From NCBI RefSeq assembly GCF_030272615.1, contig NC_081415.1, positions 233,249,303 through 233,313,302 of the forward strand: a stretch of DNA of 64,000 nt. The letters run 5' to 3'. Position 1 is the stretch's first letter. Each line of letters opens with the position of its first letter. The notes under the pieces are model-generated. The model searched no databases, was not told where the DNA came from, and worked only from the letters and a program-made list of their open reading frames with translations. Below, piece after piece: positions 34,493-44,520 of this stretch. The translations under genes were made by a program, and so were the position numbers. The stretch is from Cryptomeria japonica (Eukaryota; Streptophyta; Pinopsida; Cupressales; Cupressaceae).

Positions 34493-34499
34493 TATATAA
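34493..34499 (+). promoter_or_regulatory. TATA box of Element 6 5' LTR
   Basis: TATATAA in an otherwise GC-mixed region; conserved in the 3' LTR at 41145-41151. It would start the genomic transcript near 34525, which places the octamer repeats and hairpin in R/U5. Confidence 0.6.
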
Positions 34500-34983
34500 A
34501 CTACTTTTCCTCTCTCATTTTGGGGAGGATGGAAAAAAGTGGGAAACAATATTCAAACATTCGAACATTCGAGCATTCAAGCATTCAAGCATTCCTTCAA
34601 GCAATTGATCATTCTAAGTCTCCATTCAAGGCTAGGTGTTGCATTCAAGACAAGGATTCAACCATTGAAGAGGAGATCACATACTACAACATACAACATA
34701 CAACAAACAACAACATCTATACCTTCGCATATAAGGATACAAACATCGTTACAACAAGGTACTAGTACTTGTTTTACATTACAGTCATTTACATTTACAG
34801 CATTTCTCATTTCTTGGTTAATTCCAAAACCGGGATTTGACCTAAGGGCAAACCCCTAATCCCTAACCCCCCAATCGTCTTCGCTTTTCTGTGTGTAGGT
34901 TGCAAGTACGCGGCTGAAATTGAAGATCTGGAATCCTTGTGCAGAGACGAACAGATCCCCCTTCGTTTCACGGATTTTTTGGA

Positions 34984-35013
34984 GGATCGTGTGCACGTCG
35001 GGCGCCATCGTCC
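34984..35013 (+). other. Hairpin module copy 1 (5' LTR)
   Basis: GGATCGTG pairs with CATCGTCC across 30 nt (with one C-C mismatch and wobbles); GTGCAC is at 34991-34996. Copies 2-4 are at 35783, 36406 and 41636. Confidence 0.7.
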
Positions 35014-35782
35014 CGTCAACTTTCGCTCAAATTTGCAAGACAGCGCCGTCTCGACATTTTACTACTAATTCCAGGTCCGTAGCTTCATATCATATCCCTA
35101 TCTCTATTTATAAGTGAATCTTTCTTGCTTCTACATGCATTCCTAGTTCAATCTTTCTATCTACATTCTTTACAAAAGAGGGTATCCTTGCTATCACAAC
35201 CCTTGAAACTCATATAGAATCCAATCTTGCATTGCGTGGGATTGGATCTTGTGGGTTTCAACCCCTCTTTTGAATGTAAAGTCCCTCCTAAGTGAAAACC
35301 ATCAACCCTAGTGACTCTCCCTTCTCTCTCCTCGGAGTTGGGGAGGGGAGAATGACTAGGGTTCGATTTTTTCGCTTTACATTTTGGTGAACCCGACGTG
35401 AACATCCTTTCTGATTATTCATAATTAGATCTGAAAATTGGATTCCTTGATTACATTTCCATGTTTGATCTTTTGCAAAATTTTAGAGGTTAATTGCATA
35501 AAAACTCTAAATTTTCTTTTTAAGTAATTAAACTTGCGAAATGCTTAATTGTTAATGCTTGTTTCAGATCTGCCCTTCTATTACAAATTATCAATTCATA
35601 TTTGTGCGTTAATTTTGAAAATTAAGTGGTTAAGTGTCAAAACCCTAATTTTTGAAACCCTCTTGATTCAACCTTTGTCCGACAATTTCACTGATCAAAA
35701 CATCTCCAAATCGCTGTAACTTTGGATTCCGCAATAAAATCACAATATCTTTCATCCCTGAAAATTTGGAAAAAAGTTGCGA

Positions 35783-35812
35783 GGACCGTGTGCACCCCGA
35801 GCACCATCGTCG
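35783..35812 (+). other. Hairpin module copy 2 (leader)
   Basis: GGACCGTG opposite CATCGTCG, with GTGCAC at 35790-35795. The stem has the same mismatch pattern as the LTR copies. Confidence 0.65.
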
Positions 35813-36405
35813 CCGACATTTTTTCCAAAATTTCGAGAGCTAGATCTTACTGTATTTTTCTGCTAAAATCCAGAATTTTGGCTGATTTTATCAATTTTAA
35901 CACCTTCAAAATTACAGTCAAAGTTGGTCTAGCGATTGCTTGGATTGAGGCTTCTAATCATTCAAAAATTGTTGAAATTGAAATTTGTGTCAAAATTGTG
36001 TTCCTTACTATCCTAAATCTGAAAAGTGTGTTGGCATTCATTCGAAATTTCAGTGATTTATTCAAATTTTTGCAGTTTGTGACTTTTGAAATTAAGTGTT
36101 TAAATTGCAACAACCTTGATTTCCACTTTCAAACTCGAATTTTGCATGAAATCGAGTCAACTTTTAAATTTCAAAACTTGCATTGCTTTCAGCATTCCCT
36201 CTAAATTCATAAAATTCAAAGTTTCAGTTTCCCTCTCCTTTTCAAAATTCAAATTTTACATTTTTCAACAATCTTGGTAGGGTTCAATTTTGAGATTGCA
36301 ACTTTATTTTGGTCTACCTGCAGATCGTAAAATCACTCGATTTTTTCAGATTAGCTTTAAAATCATCATAACTTTCATCCCTGAAAATTTCAAAAAAAGT
36401 TGCGA

Positions 36406-36435
36406 GGACCGTGTGCACTCTGAGTGCCACGGTCC
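36406..36435 (+). other. Hairpin module copy 3 (leader), best-paired
   Basis: GGACCGTG pairs perfectly with CACGGTCC, followed inward by GCACT/AGTGC after a one-base bulge, leaving a CTG triloop. GTGCAC is at 36413-36418. Confidence 0.8.
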
Positions 36436-36564
36436 CGGACATTTTTTTCCGAAATTTCGGGAGATTGTCCTGATTGCATTTAACAGCTTAAATTTAGGAG
36501 ATTGGCTGATTTTATTGAAATTTGCTACCTCTAAAATTCAAAATCTTCTCTCTCTCTTTAGTGC

Positions 36565-39500
36565 ATGAGTTTTACAACAATAAGCCCTACTCACACTATT
36601 CCCGTTAGACGAAGCCTTAGAATTAAGTCTTTCCAAGGTGTAATTACCGAGGAGATGGAACCTAATTTGATTGGCCTTTTTAACGAAGACATGGGTAATT
36701 CCTCCAATCCTCTTAATGATGAAGAAGCTCTCCATGAGGTTTCTGTAGAACAACTTTCAAAATTGGATAACCAATTTGACAATTTTCGACAGTGGATGTC
36801 TCAAGAATACCCTGATAGTCAAGCTCTTCCTTTAATTGAGGGTCTAAAACGTATGCTTCAAAGTGATAAGAATGGAATTGATATTTTGCGTGGTATTGCA
36901 CACATTGTGGATTCGAATGTGATGCCTATGAAGAGTTGTGCTGAAACTTTGGGTTATACACAACCTCCTACTCAAGTTAATCATTCTATTCCTTTGACTA
37001 CTCCTATTGCTAGTATACCTACTTTTACATCAAACATAATGACTACTTCAACACAAGACATTCCTCCTATGATCACCAGTCATGGGGGCAATCCCTCTTC
37101 TTCAATCAACCCTCTTCCTTCATTCAATCTGACTTCTTCATTCATTCCTTCAATAAGTGTTCCTATTATATCACCACAAATGAACATGACGCAAGGGGGC
37201 AATTTATTTAACCATTCCATTCCTCCTTGTAGTGTTCCTCCTGTCCAATCATCTCCTATGACTAAGTATCATAGTGTCCCACCACCTTACTCTCTACCTT
37301 CTTTCAATAACATAACACCTCCATCACAATCTAACACGTCTAATATGAACTCTTCGACTGAAGCAACCATTAACAATCTTGCACAAACTGTCTCTTCTTT
37401 ACAGCAACAAATTGCTTCTATGAATCAATCTAAGTTTAGTGTGCCTACATTCGATGTTGTGAGCCCACTTTCTCTTGACATTGTTCGAGCTATCCCCCCT
37501 AAACATGTTGAAATTCCACATTTGGAGCTTTATAATGGTAAGGGTGATCCTCTAACACATGTTAAGACCTTTCAAACGATAAGTACCGATTTTGCTTATG
37601 ACCAAAGGTTGCTTGCAAAAATGTTTACTAGAACATTAAGAGATAAAGCCCTACAATGGTATTGCTCATTGCCTTCCTATTCTATTACTTCTTTCGAACA
37701 ACTTGCAAATGCTTTCATTCAACAATTTCAAAACAATATAAGTCCTAAAGTTACTTTGATTGATTTAATGCATTCTAAACAAGGTGTTAAAGAAAAAGTG
37801 ACTGATTTCATTGGTAGATATAAGCATTTGTATGCTCAGATTTCTTTTCCAGTACCTGACAATGATATTCAAAGAATCTTTATTTCTAATTTACAAAAAG
37901 ACATTAGAGAAAAACTCCTATTTTCTGAGTTTACTTCTTTCCAACAGTTGTGCGCAACTCTTCACAATTATCAACTGACTGTGAGTCAAATGGAACAATC
38001 ACATCCTATGGCTCCGAGTGATAAGGGTGATAGTAGTCAACAACCATTTGGGAAGTTTAAACCGAACAGAGAGTCCATTAAATTCAATGAACACATCATC
38101 AACAACAATGTGAATGCAGTATCAGGTGTGTCTCCTATTTCTAAGTTTTTCAAGAAAGAAAGAAAGTTTACTCCTTTGAATGAATCATTGCATAGTATTA
38201 TGAATAAGTTATTGGAACAAAATGTGCTTACTCTTCCTCCTATAAGGCAAATTGATCCTGCAAAGATTACTTCACCTTATTTTGATAACAAATCTTTTTG
38301 TCAATTTCATCGTCAACCTGGGCATGATACTGAAAAATGTTTTGCTTTAAAGGGGAAAATTCAAGATTTGATTGATAATAATACTATTTATGTTTCTGGA
38401 GTGAATGATAAAGGCAATACATCTGTAGCTCCTCCTAACCAAAATCTTCAGATTTTCACTGATCCATTGCCTTCTCATACCTCTAATGCAATTGATACTA
38501 CTGATTCCTCTGTCTCACTTGATGATCTCGTGTCTATGACTCCGAATGTGATTAACTTTGTAGAGCAGCAGAAAATCCCTAAAGAACTTTCCATCACCTT
38601 TGATTCTAGTGAAACTATCAGGGCTCCTGATGGTCCTTTATATATAGTTGCAAAAGTCAAGAATACACCTTGCCGTGGAGTGCTTATTGATCCTTCTTGT
38701 ATGGTTAATATCATTACTGAAAAATTCCTTTTTACTTTGCAATTGAATCAAGTGATCTATGATGAAACAAATGTGGTTGTGAAACTATTTGATGCATTTT
38801 CTTCTCCTGCAATTGGTTCTATTACATTACCTATTGAGGTCCATAACAAAACCCTTGATGTGGACTTTGCTATTATTCCATCATCCGAACAATTTCGTGT
38901 GAAGCTAGGCTATCCTTGGCTATCTTCCATGAAAGCTATTGCTTCTCCTATTCACAAGTGTTTGAAATTTCCCCATAATGGTGAAGTTGTTACTGTCAAT
39001 CATAGTCTCTTTAAACCAACTGAAAGAACTTCTAGCGTTCCTATTGATTATTTTTGGCCTAAACAATTCCAATCTCTTCCACCGCGAAGTGGTCATCTTT
39101 TCAAATCTTATCAAAAGTGGAAAAAAGACATGATCCTATCTCTAAGTGAACCTAGAACACCCAAACTTGACATTCCTATCATTCTTGAGAAGGAAGTTCT
39201 TCCTTTGAAAGATAAAACTAATGTCTTTCCTCAAGAAGATTCCCAACCCATGCCTATGGATGTGACTATGCCTATATCTAATAAACTTCCTAAAAGTAGA
39301 CCTATCCCTCCTCGTCATGATGGACTTGGTCTCCTTCCTAAACCAAATATTCCTCCCTTATATGTAGCAGTTCCTCCTCCTTCCTTTTATAGAGAGAAGA
39401 GACCTTCCTCTTCTCCTATTATTCAACCTAAGAGACCACAACCTAAACACCCAAGTGATAAGGATGAGAACATTCCTCCTCCTCAATCTTCTCAACTTCC

Positions 39501-40011
39501 TACTAAGACTAGACGAAATCGTTTTGCACATGAACGCCGACGAAAGCGTCGTCTTAGAGCTCAGGCAGCTGCCTCTCAAACTTTGCAATCCCCAAAAACA
39601 CCTTCAACAAGCATTATTCCTTTTTCTCCTCAGCCGACGATTGAGCCGAAATCTCCTAAACATAAGATGCATGATGGTCTTGATCCTGTGCGAGTTAAAG
39701 ATCCTATTTTTATAAATCTTGATGATGATATAGATGAAAATGTTATTCATGATGAAAATGCTACTTCTCCTGTTCATTCTGATAGTGAATATGAACTTGT
39801 TGATATTGATAACCATTTATCTAATGAATTTTCTAAAGCACTTATCCTAGCTCCTAGACAAGAACACCGCGGCTTGGGATATGAACATAGCCCTTGTTTG
39901 GATCTTGTGATAGCTCCATCTGCTGTGTTGGATGTTCCTCCTCTAGCGTGTTTCCTACCTTCTCGAAATATTGATCAGCAAGATCGGGGGGTAGATGATG
40001 TGCTAGACTAG
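36565..40011 (+). CDS. Element 6 gag/protease-like polyprotein (1148 aa), intact
   Basis: A single uninterrupted frame. Residues 1-310 are Ser/Pro/Thr-rich with a short basic start (RRSLRIK). Residues about 316-475 form a retrotransposon gag domain (HLELYNGKGDPLTHVKTFQ, then ALQWYCSLP, then FIGRYKHLYAQI). Residues 579-592 are a C-x2-H-x4-H-x4-C zinc finger (CQFHRQPGHDTEKC). Residues 690-800 are aspartic-protease-like, but the active-site position reads IDPSCMVNIIT (Asp709), without the usual D-T/S-G. The C-terminal third is Pro-rich with a strongly basic stretch at about 983-998 (RRNRFAHERRRKRRLR), an acidic patch near 1052-1080, and HRGLGYEHSP near 1101. The C-terminal basic/acidic part is unusual. 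It probably forms particles and relies on another Gypsy element for enzymes. Confidence 0.85.
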   Translation: MSFTTISPTHTIPVRRSLRIKSFQGVITEEMEPNLIGLFNEDMGNSSNPLNDEEALHEVSVEQLSKLDNQFDNFRQWMSQEYPDSQALPLIEGLKRMLQSDKNGIDILRGIAHIVDSNVMPMKSCAETLGYTQPPTQVNHSIPLTTPIASIPTFTSNIMTTSTQDIPPMITSHGGNPSSSINPLPSFNLTSSFIPSISVPIISPQMNMTQGGNLFNHSIPPCSVPPVQSSPMTKYHSVPPPYSLPSFNNITPPSQSNTSNMNSSTEATINNLAQTVSSLQQQIASMNQSKFSVPTFDVVSPLSLDIVRAIPPKHVEIPHLELYNGKGDPLTHVKTFQTISTDFAYDQRLLAKMFTRTLRDKALQWYCSLPSYSITSFEQLANAFIQQFQNNISPKVTLIDLMHSKQGVKEKVTDFIGRYKHLYAQISFPVPDNDIQRIFISNLQKDIREKLLFSEFTSFQQLCATLHNYQLTVSQMEQSHPMAPSDKGDSSQQPFGKFKPNRESIKFNEHIINNNVNAVSGVSPISKFFKKERKFTPLNESLHSIMNKLLEQNVLTLPPIRQIDPAKITSPYFDNKSFCQFHRQPGHDTEKCFALKGKIQDLIDNNTIYVSGVNDKGNTSVAPPNQNLQIFTDPLPSHTSNAIDTTDSSVSLDDLVSMTPNVINFVEQQKIPKELSITFDSSETIRAPDGPLYIVAKVKNTPCRGVLIDPSCMVNIITEKFLFTLQLNQVIYDETNVVVKLFDAFSSPAIGSITLPIEVHNKTLDVDFAIIPSSEQFRVKLGYPWLSSMKAIASPIHKCLKFPHNGEVVTVNHSLFKPTERTSSVPIDYFWPKQFQSLPPRSGHLFKSYQKWKKDMILSLSEPRTPKLDIPIILEKEVLPLKDKTNVFPQEDSQPMPMDVTMPISNKLPKSRPIPPRHDGLGLLPKPNIPPLYVAVPPPSFYREKRPSSSPIIQPKRPQPKHPSDKDENIPPPQSSQLPTKTRRNRFAHERRRKRRLRAQAAASQTLQSPKTPSTSIIPFSPQPTIEPKSPKHKMHDGLDPVRVKDPIFINLDDDIDENVIHDENATSPVHSDSEYELVDIDNHLSNEFSKALILAPRQEHRGLGYEHSPCLDLVIAPSAVLDVPPLACFLPSRNIDQQDRGVDDVLD

Positions 40012-40744
40012 TTCCATTAGCATAGCAGATTCTCTCCTCCTCTCTTTTGTTACTTCTTCTATGTGTTATTCTCATTCTTCTATTTGTTGTCCTTAGTGTT
40101 GTCTACTTGAGGACGATGCAAAACATTGAGATCTCTTTTGGTCTCTCTCATGTTGACTCAAAAGACACATGTGTTCCCTTCTTCTAGGTGACCTTCCTTG
40201 ATTGGGGAATGAAGAACAATTATGCATACATACATATGATATACATGAATTATCATACAGCATACTGACCCCGAGGAAAGCGAAGTCACCTTGTGCTTTG
40301 TGTTTTGTGTCTATTATCCTTGGGCTTATCTCACACTTGGGGGCTAAATCCTTGTGATAACGTGCTCCTTTCCCTTTTTCATTTTCTTATATGTATCACT
40401 ACCTTAAAGCAATCACCCCCGGTGAGGCATGTGCGATCACTTTAACGTAGGGGGGCATACATCCCGTTCATATCTTTTCAAGATACTTGAAAATTTCTTG
40501 ACAAATTTAGCTTTGCCTTGAAAATTTTTGATATCTTTCTTGCATGACTCATAGTGAGGGAACCTTACTACTGACAGTCATGGTTCTCCCTCGTGATCTT
40601 CCCTTTTACTTTGTCAATCGAAGTCGTAAGATCCTTAGTCCACTGGGGGCTTGGTGTATCTTGCCTCCTTGTCATGGTGAAAGTTTTTCAATGTTGTTTC
40701 CTTGTACTTTACCGAAAGTATTGGCGTACGCTTATACTCCCGCT
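40012..40744 (+). other. Element 6 3' untranslated region
   Basis: About 730 bp, no gene. It contains G-rich tracts resembling the polypurine tract: TTGGGGGCTAAAT at 40337-40349 and GTAGGGGGGC near 40447, before the terminal one. Confidence 0.6.
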
Positions 40745-40759
40745 AAAGTGGGGGCTAAA
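40745..40759 (+). other. Element 6 polypurine tract
   Basis: AAAGTGGGGGCTAAA directly before the 3' LTR start TGTAGTG. Confidence 0.8.
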
Positions 40760-42033
40760 TGTAGTGTCCTAAAATTGCGACACTTGCAATTTCGACTGCA
40801 TTTGGGTCTTCACGATGGTGACGCAACACTAAACCTGAATGGAGACCCCGAAACTTGTTCATGACATCAAAAACTGCATTTTTCCAGCACCCTGCTTGAT
40901 CCCTCCTTGCACCCTGCTGTCCCGGGAGGTGGGACCAGAGCGCCCAGTGCCCTGGTCCTTCAGGACTAGGGCACCCAGCGCCCTGGTCCCCCAGGACCAT
41001 GGCGCCCAGCGCCCTGGTCCCTGGCCCTATTTTTGGGCCCGGTCTCCTATGGGACTTCGGGTCTTTTTGTTTGCAATTTGGAAAATAACATTTCCTGGTC
41101 GGCCTAAGGTCGGGAAAATCAGTCTTTTAACCCTAATTGGCAAGTATATAAACTACTTTTCCTGTCTCATTTTGGGGAGGATGGAAAAAAGTGGGAAACA
41201 ATATTCAAACATTCGAACATTCGAGCATTCAAGCATTCAAGCATTCCTTCAAGCAATTGATCATTCTAAGTCTCCATTCAAGGCTAGGTGTTGCATTCAA
41301 GACAAGGATTCAACCATTGAAGAGGAGATCACATACTACAACATACAACATACAACAAACAACAACATCTATACCTTCGCATATAAGGATACAAACATCC
41401 TTACAACAAGGTACTAGTACTTGTTTTACATTACAGTCATTTACATTTACAACATTTCTCATTTCTTGGTTAATTCCAAAACCGGGGTTTGACCTAAGGG
41501 AAAACCCCTAATCCCTAACCCCCCAATCATCTTCGCTTTTCTGTGTGTAGGTTGCAGGTACGTGGCTGAAATTGAAGATCTGGAATCCTTGTGCAGAGAC
41601 GAACAGATCCCCCTTCGTTTTACGGATTTTTCGAAGGACCGTGTGCACGCCGGGCGCCATCGTCCCGTCAACTTTCGCTCAAATTTGCAGGACAGCGCCG
41701 TCTTGACATTTTATTGCTAATTCCAGGTCCACAGCTTCATATCATATCCTTATCTCTATTTATAAGTGAATCTTTCTTGCTTCTACATGCATTCCTAGTT
41801 CAATCTTTCTATCTACATTCTTTACAAAAGAGGGTATCCTTGCTATCACAACCCTTGAAACTCATATAGAATCCAATCTTGCATTGCGTGGGATTGGATC
41901 TTGTGGGTTTCAACCCCTCTTTTGAATGTAAAGTCCCTCCTAAGTGAAAACCATCAACCCTAGTGACTCTCCCTTCTCTCTCCTCGGAGTTGGAGAGGGG
42001 AGAACGACTAGGGTTCGATTTTTCCGCTTTACA
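40760..42033 (+). repeat. Element 6 3' LTR (1274 bp)
   Basis: Matches 34139-35381 apart from scattered transitions and one extra 31-bp minisatellite unit (units 40940-40970, 40971-41001 and a partial). TATATAA is at 41145-41151; hairpin copy 4 is at 41636-41665. Confidence 0.93.
41636..41665 (+). other. Hairpin module copy 4 (3' LTR)
   Basis: GGACCGTG opposite CATCGTCC, GTGCAC at 41643-41648; the LTR counterpart of copy 1. Confidence 0.7.
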
Positions 42034-42038
42034 ATTCC
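42034..42038. repeat. Target-site duplication of Element 6, right copy (ATTCC)
   Basis: Exact copy of 34134-34138. Confidence 0.93.
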
Positions 42039-43263
42039 TATGAGATTCAGGGAACTAATCAGATTGTGATAGCTAAAATTGATACATATGTTGTTTCTCT
42101 TGCACTCCATATTCTTGAGAGAGAAGACAAAGTAAATTTGTCACTATATTTGGGATGGGAATTATTTTAGAAGCATATGGATTTGTGTCTTGATACCATC
42201 GCCTAGGGTTAATTGAAAACTCCTCGACCAGGAAACTCCAAATTATCCTCCTGTATGAAAACCGAGCTATTCAGGGATGATATTGTGGACATTATTGTTC
42301 TATTATGCCATGCACTTGGCAGACTTGGGATAAAATATTTTGAGGAGTGGATGTGTCAGTTCATTCTCACTATCTATGATGATAGAAAATGATTTGACAA
42401 GGAAAAGTTGATAAGTAACTCACTCCATGAGAAACTTACATGTTTTAGTGATATTAAATATTTTTATCTATGCTCTATACTACTCTATGTGTTGGTTGTT
42501 GGAAGGATTTTTTGGCCATGGTTAAAACAAGTGGGCAACCCTGTAAGTGGTGCTCTTGTCTACAATTATTTTCCCTAGTTATAGAAAGAGGAAGGTATGA
42601 GGAACTTTTCCTACATCCATGATGCCTTTCTTGAGATGCTTATAAAAGACATGGAGGGAAACCCTGAGAATAGAATTTCAGAAGAAGGGAAAGCTTTGAT
42701 TTAAAATTATGGTAGCTTCTACATTTGGTTCAGGAGTTTTTCATACTTAAGAGTCGCTAGTTATGAAAAGGAAATTTTGAATTTGCCTAGGTATGCCACT
42801 AATTATCTTGTTTTCCTAAAACTATGCCACCAAATGACATTTATAAATATTAGATATGTATAAATGAGAAAGAAAGGATACTCTTTTTTGTTGATTTTAT
42901 CTCATTTTTCATGCAAAAATCAATGAGTCTGCCAAATTTTCTAATAAGTTGCCTACTGAGCTTGGCTTTTGTTCCCTTCCTATGAGAGCCCATTTTGATA
43001 ATAAGGGATATATTTGACAAAATTTATATTGTGCCACTCAATATTTTCATGTACCAAAGTTAGAGGACTTTTGGGAGGATTGTGTTGATGAAAAGGAGGT
43101 CTTCAGGAGAAATTTCATGCAACTACCATTAAGTCAGATGGTACCTTTCAATGTCATTCCTTTAGCTACTAAAAATGTTGTGGATGATGGCTAAAATATG
43201 ATAGATAATTTATATTAGGATGCTATTTTACCTTCTTTCCCATGGCCCAAAAATAAAAAAGAG
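42039..43263 (+). pseudogene. Unknown long ORF, segment 2 of 3
   Basis: Continues the frame of 33912-34138. Recognisable stretches include TYVVSLALHILEREDKVNLS, LFRDDIVDIIVLLCHALGRL, YFEEWMCQFILTIYDD, FSYIHDAFLEMLIKDMEGNP and, after a frameshift near 42935, QNLYCATQYFHVPKLEDFW and FMQLPLSQMVPFNVIPLATK. About a dozen in-frame stops occur. No domain that I can name; hydrophobic and aromatic content suggests a globular protein. It ends at the Element 3 insertion (PWPKNKKEID), where the frame continues at 51119. Confidence 0.6.
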
Positions 43264-43268
43264 ATAGA
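43264..43268. repeat. Target-site duplication of Element 3, left copy (ATAGA)
   Basis: ATAGA directly before TGTTACT; repeated exactly at 51114-51118. Confidence 0.93.
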
Positions 43269-44458
43269 TGTTACTATTTACTAAGTTGTCATTAGTTTTA
43301 TGTCCAAAGTCATCCTATATACTCTAGTCGGTTATTACTACCAAAATATTCAGTCGGTGCATACTAAGGCTATCGGTTATAGAAGAAAGGGTAGTCACCG
43401 AGATGAGAGATATTGAGTTGCCTACTGAGTAAAGTTCCAATATCTACCAAGAAGCAAAGAAGGTATACCGAGTTAATCTGAACTGAGTGGATACATGTTA
43501 CCAAATTCAATGAACCTGGACACATATGTGGAAACGTGTTACAAGATTTGAGAATAGGGAACCGTTATTACATAGGGAATTGGACTTTAAGATTTTGTAT
43601 GATTTTGAGGAAGTTTATCCAATGAAATAATTTCTATGTTTATTCATTCGATAAAACATGTTTGTATGATCGATGTATGAACAAGATCACTATCTCAGAG
43701 ATCTATATATACAAAGTAATTTGAGTATCTATCATGGGAGAGGGAAGATTGATGATTTGAAAATGAAAATCATGAGAGAAGAGAAGGTGTGAAGAGTGAC
43801 AGAGATATTCAGAGGTCACCGAGAAGGTTTTTTAGAAAATAGTTAAGGGACAAAGTATACAGAAGAGGTCACTGAGTTGATTTATCAATTATCAAGGGAT
43901 GCTATGAGCAAGGTAATTTCATATTGAGCACATAGAGTCTGCTATAACATTTCAGATGTAAAGTTGCAGATATTTGTAAAGATTTTTGATTGAACTATTT
44001 GAGTTGTAATAGAAGCCTTTAACAGGGTAAAAGACTCAAACAAAGTCTATAAATTGTAAAGCCTTTAACCAGGCACATCATTTTGTAAAAGTGTTTGTAA
44101 AATCCTTCAGCAAGGTGGATCTAAAGATCTTGATACTCCTAACAGGGTAAGCTATCAGAAATAGCTAAACGTGTAGCTCTAACCGAGCAACCTTTATTAT
44201 TGCAGTAGTGAAGTTGTGGGTGCCATCCCCACTACAGTTTTTCTCTAACAAAGAGTTTCTATGTAACCAAAATATTTGATTTATGGAGTGAAATGTGTAT
44301 GAATGTTATTTCTATGATTATGCTTTAGCATTATATATTATGAGATTAGCTATACACAGTTTATGTTTATCAGTAAGATTGTTTTTGAAGAAAAGTTTTT
44401 GGAGTACTGATTCACCCCTCCCCTCTCAGTACATTAGCTTTCCTAGTTGGACCTAACA
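43269..44458 (+). repeat. Element 3 5' LTR (1190 bp)
   Basis: TGTTACTATT to CCTAACA. TATATATA at 43704-43711 is a candidate TATA box. The direct repeats ACAAAGTA at 43711-43718 and 43850-43857 bound the segment missing from the 3' LTR. The C-run CACCCCTCCCC lies about 45 bp from the 3' end. Confidence 0.93.
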
Positions 44459-44460
44459 GT

Positions 44461-44472
44461 TGGTATCAGAGC
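44461..44472 (+). other. Element 3 primer-binding site (initiator Met-tRNA)
   Basis: TGGTATCAGAGC two bases after the LTR. Confidence 0.92.
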
Positions 44473-44520
44473 TCTGCTCTTGGAAAATTGTTTTACAACC
44501 TAAAGAGAAAGATCCTATCA

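Larger units (their letters stand above)
34139..35381 (+). repeat. Element 6 5' LTR (1243 bp)
   Basis: TGTAGCGTCC to TTTACA. It has a 31-bp minisatellite (unit 34319-34349 plus a partial unit), a TATATAA box at 34493-34499, a run of ATTCAAGC-like octamers (about 34553-34604), and a 30-nt hairpin with a GTGCAC core at 34984-35013. Confidence 0.93.
35382..36564 (+). other. Element 6 leader with primer-binding site and duplicated hairpin modules
   Basis: The leader begins TTTTGGTGAACCCGACGTG, in which TGGTGAACCCGACGTG (35385-35400) is the probable primer-binding site; I cannot name the tRNA. About 190 bp is duplicated: 35738-35930 and 36357-36540 share the run from TTTCATCCCTGAAAATTT through the hairpin to GGCTGATTTTAT. 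Each copy includes a 30-nt hairpin (35783-35812 and 36406-36435). The leader ends with a pyrimidine tract and TTTAG, nine bases upstream of the ORF start. Confidence 0.75.
34139..42033 (+). mobile_element. Element 6: non-autonomous Ty3/Gypsy-type LTR retrotransposon with intact gag-protease-like ORF
   Basis: A 7.9-kb element with LTRs of 1243 and 1274 bp, an exact ATTCC duplication, a primer-binding site, a polypurine tract and a single intact ORF of 1148 codons. It lacks reverse transcriptase, RNase H and integrase. The LTRs are very similar; in the first roughly 190 aligned bases I count five differences, all transitions, and the 31-bp length difference equals one extra minisatellite unit. 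This is the youngest-looking element in the window. It disrupts the unknown ORF that starts at 33912. Confidence 0.93.

Noticed and set aside
34286-34765. 159-codon open frame in the Element 6 5' LTR, with a 192-codon counterpart at 40839-41417
   Set aside because: It occurs in both LTRs because they are copies, crosses the TATA box and minisatellite, and shows no domain; treated as chance.
44461-44472. TGGTATCAGAGC as part of a tRNA gene
   Set aside because: Only the 3'-end complement is present next to an LTR; no cloverleaf. It is a primer-binding site, as at 7968, 30137 and 54337.
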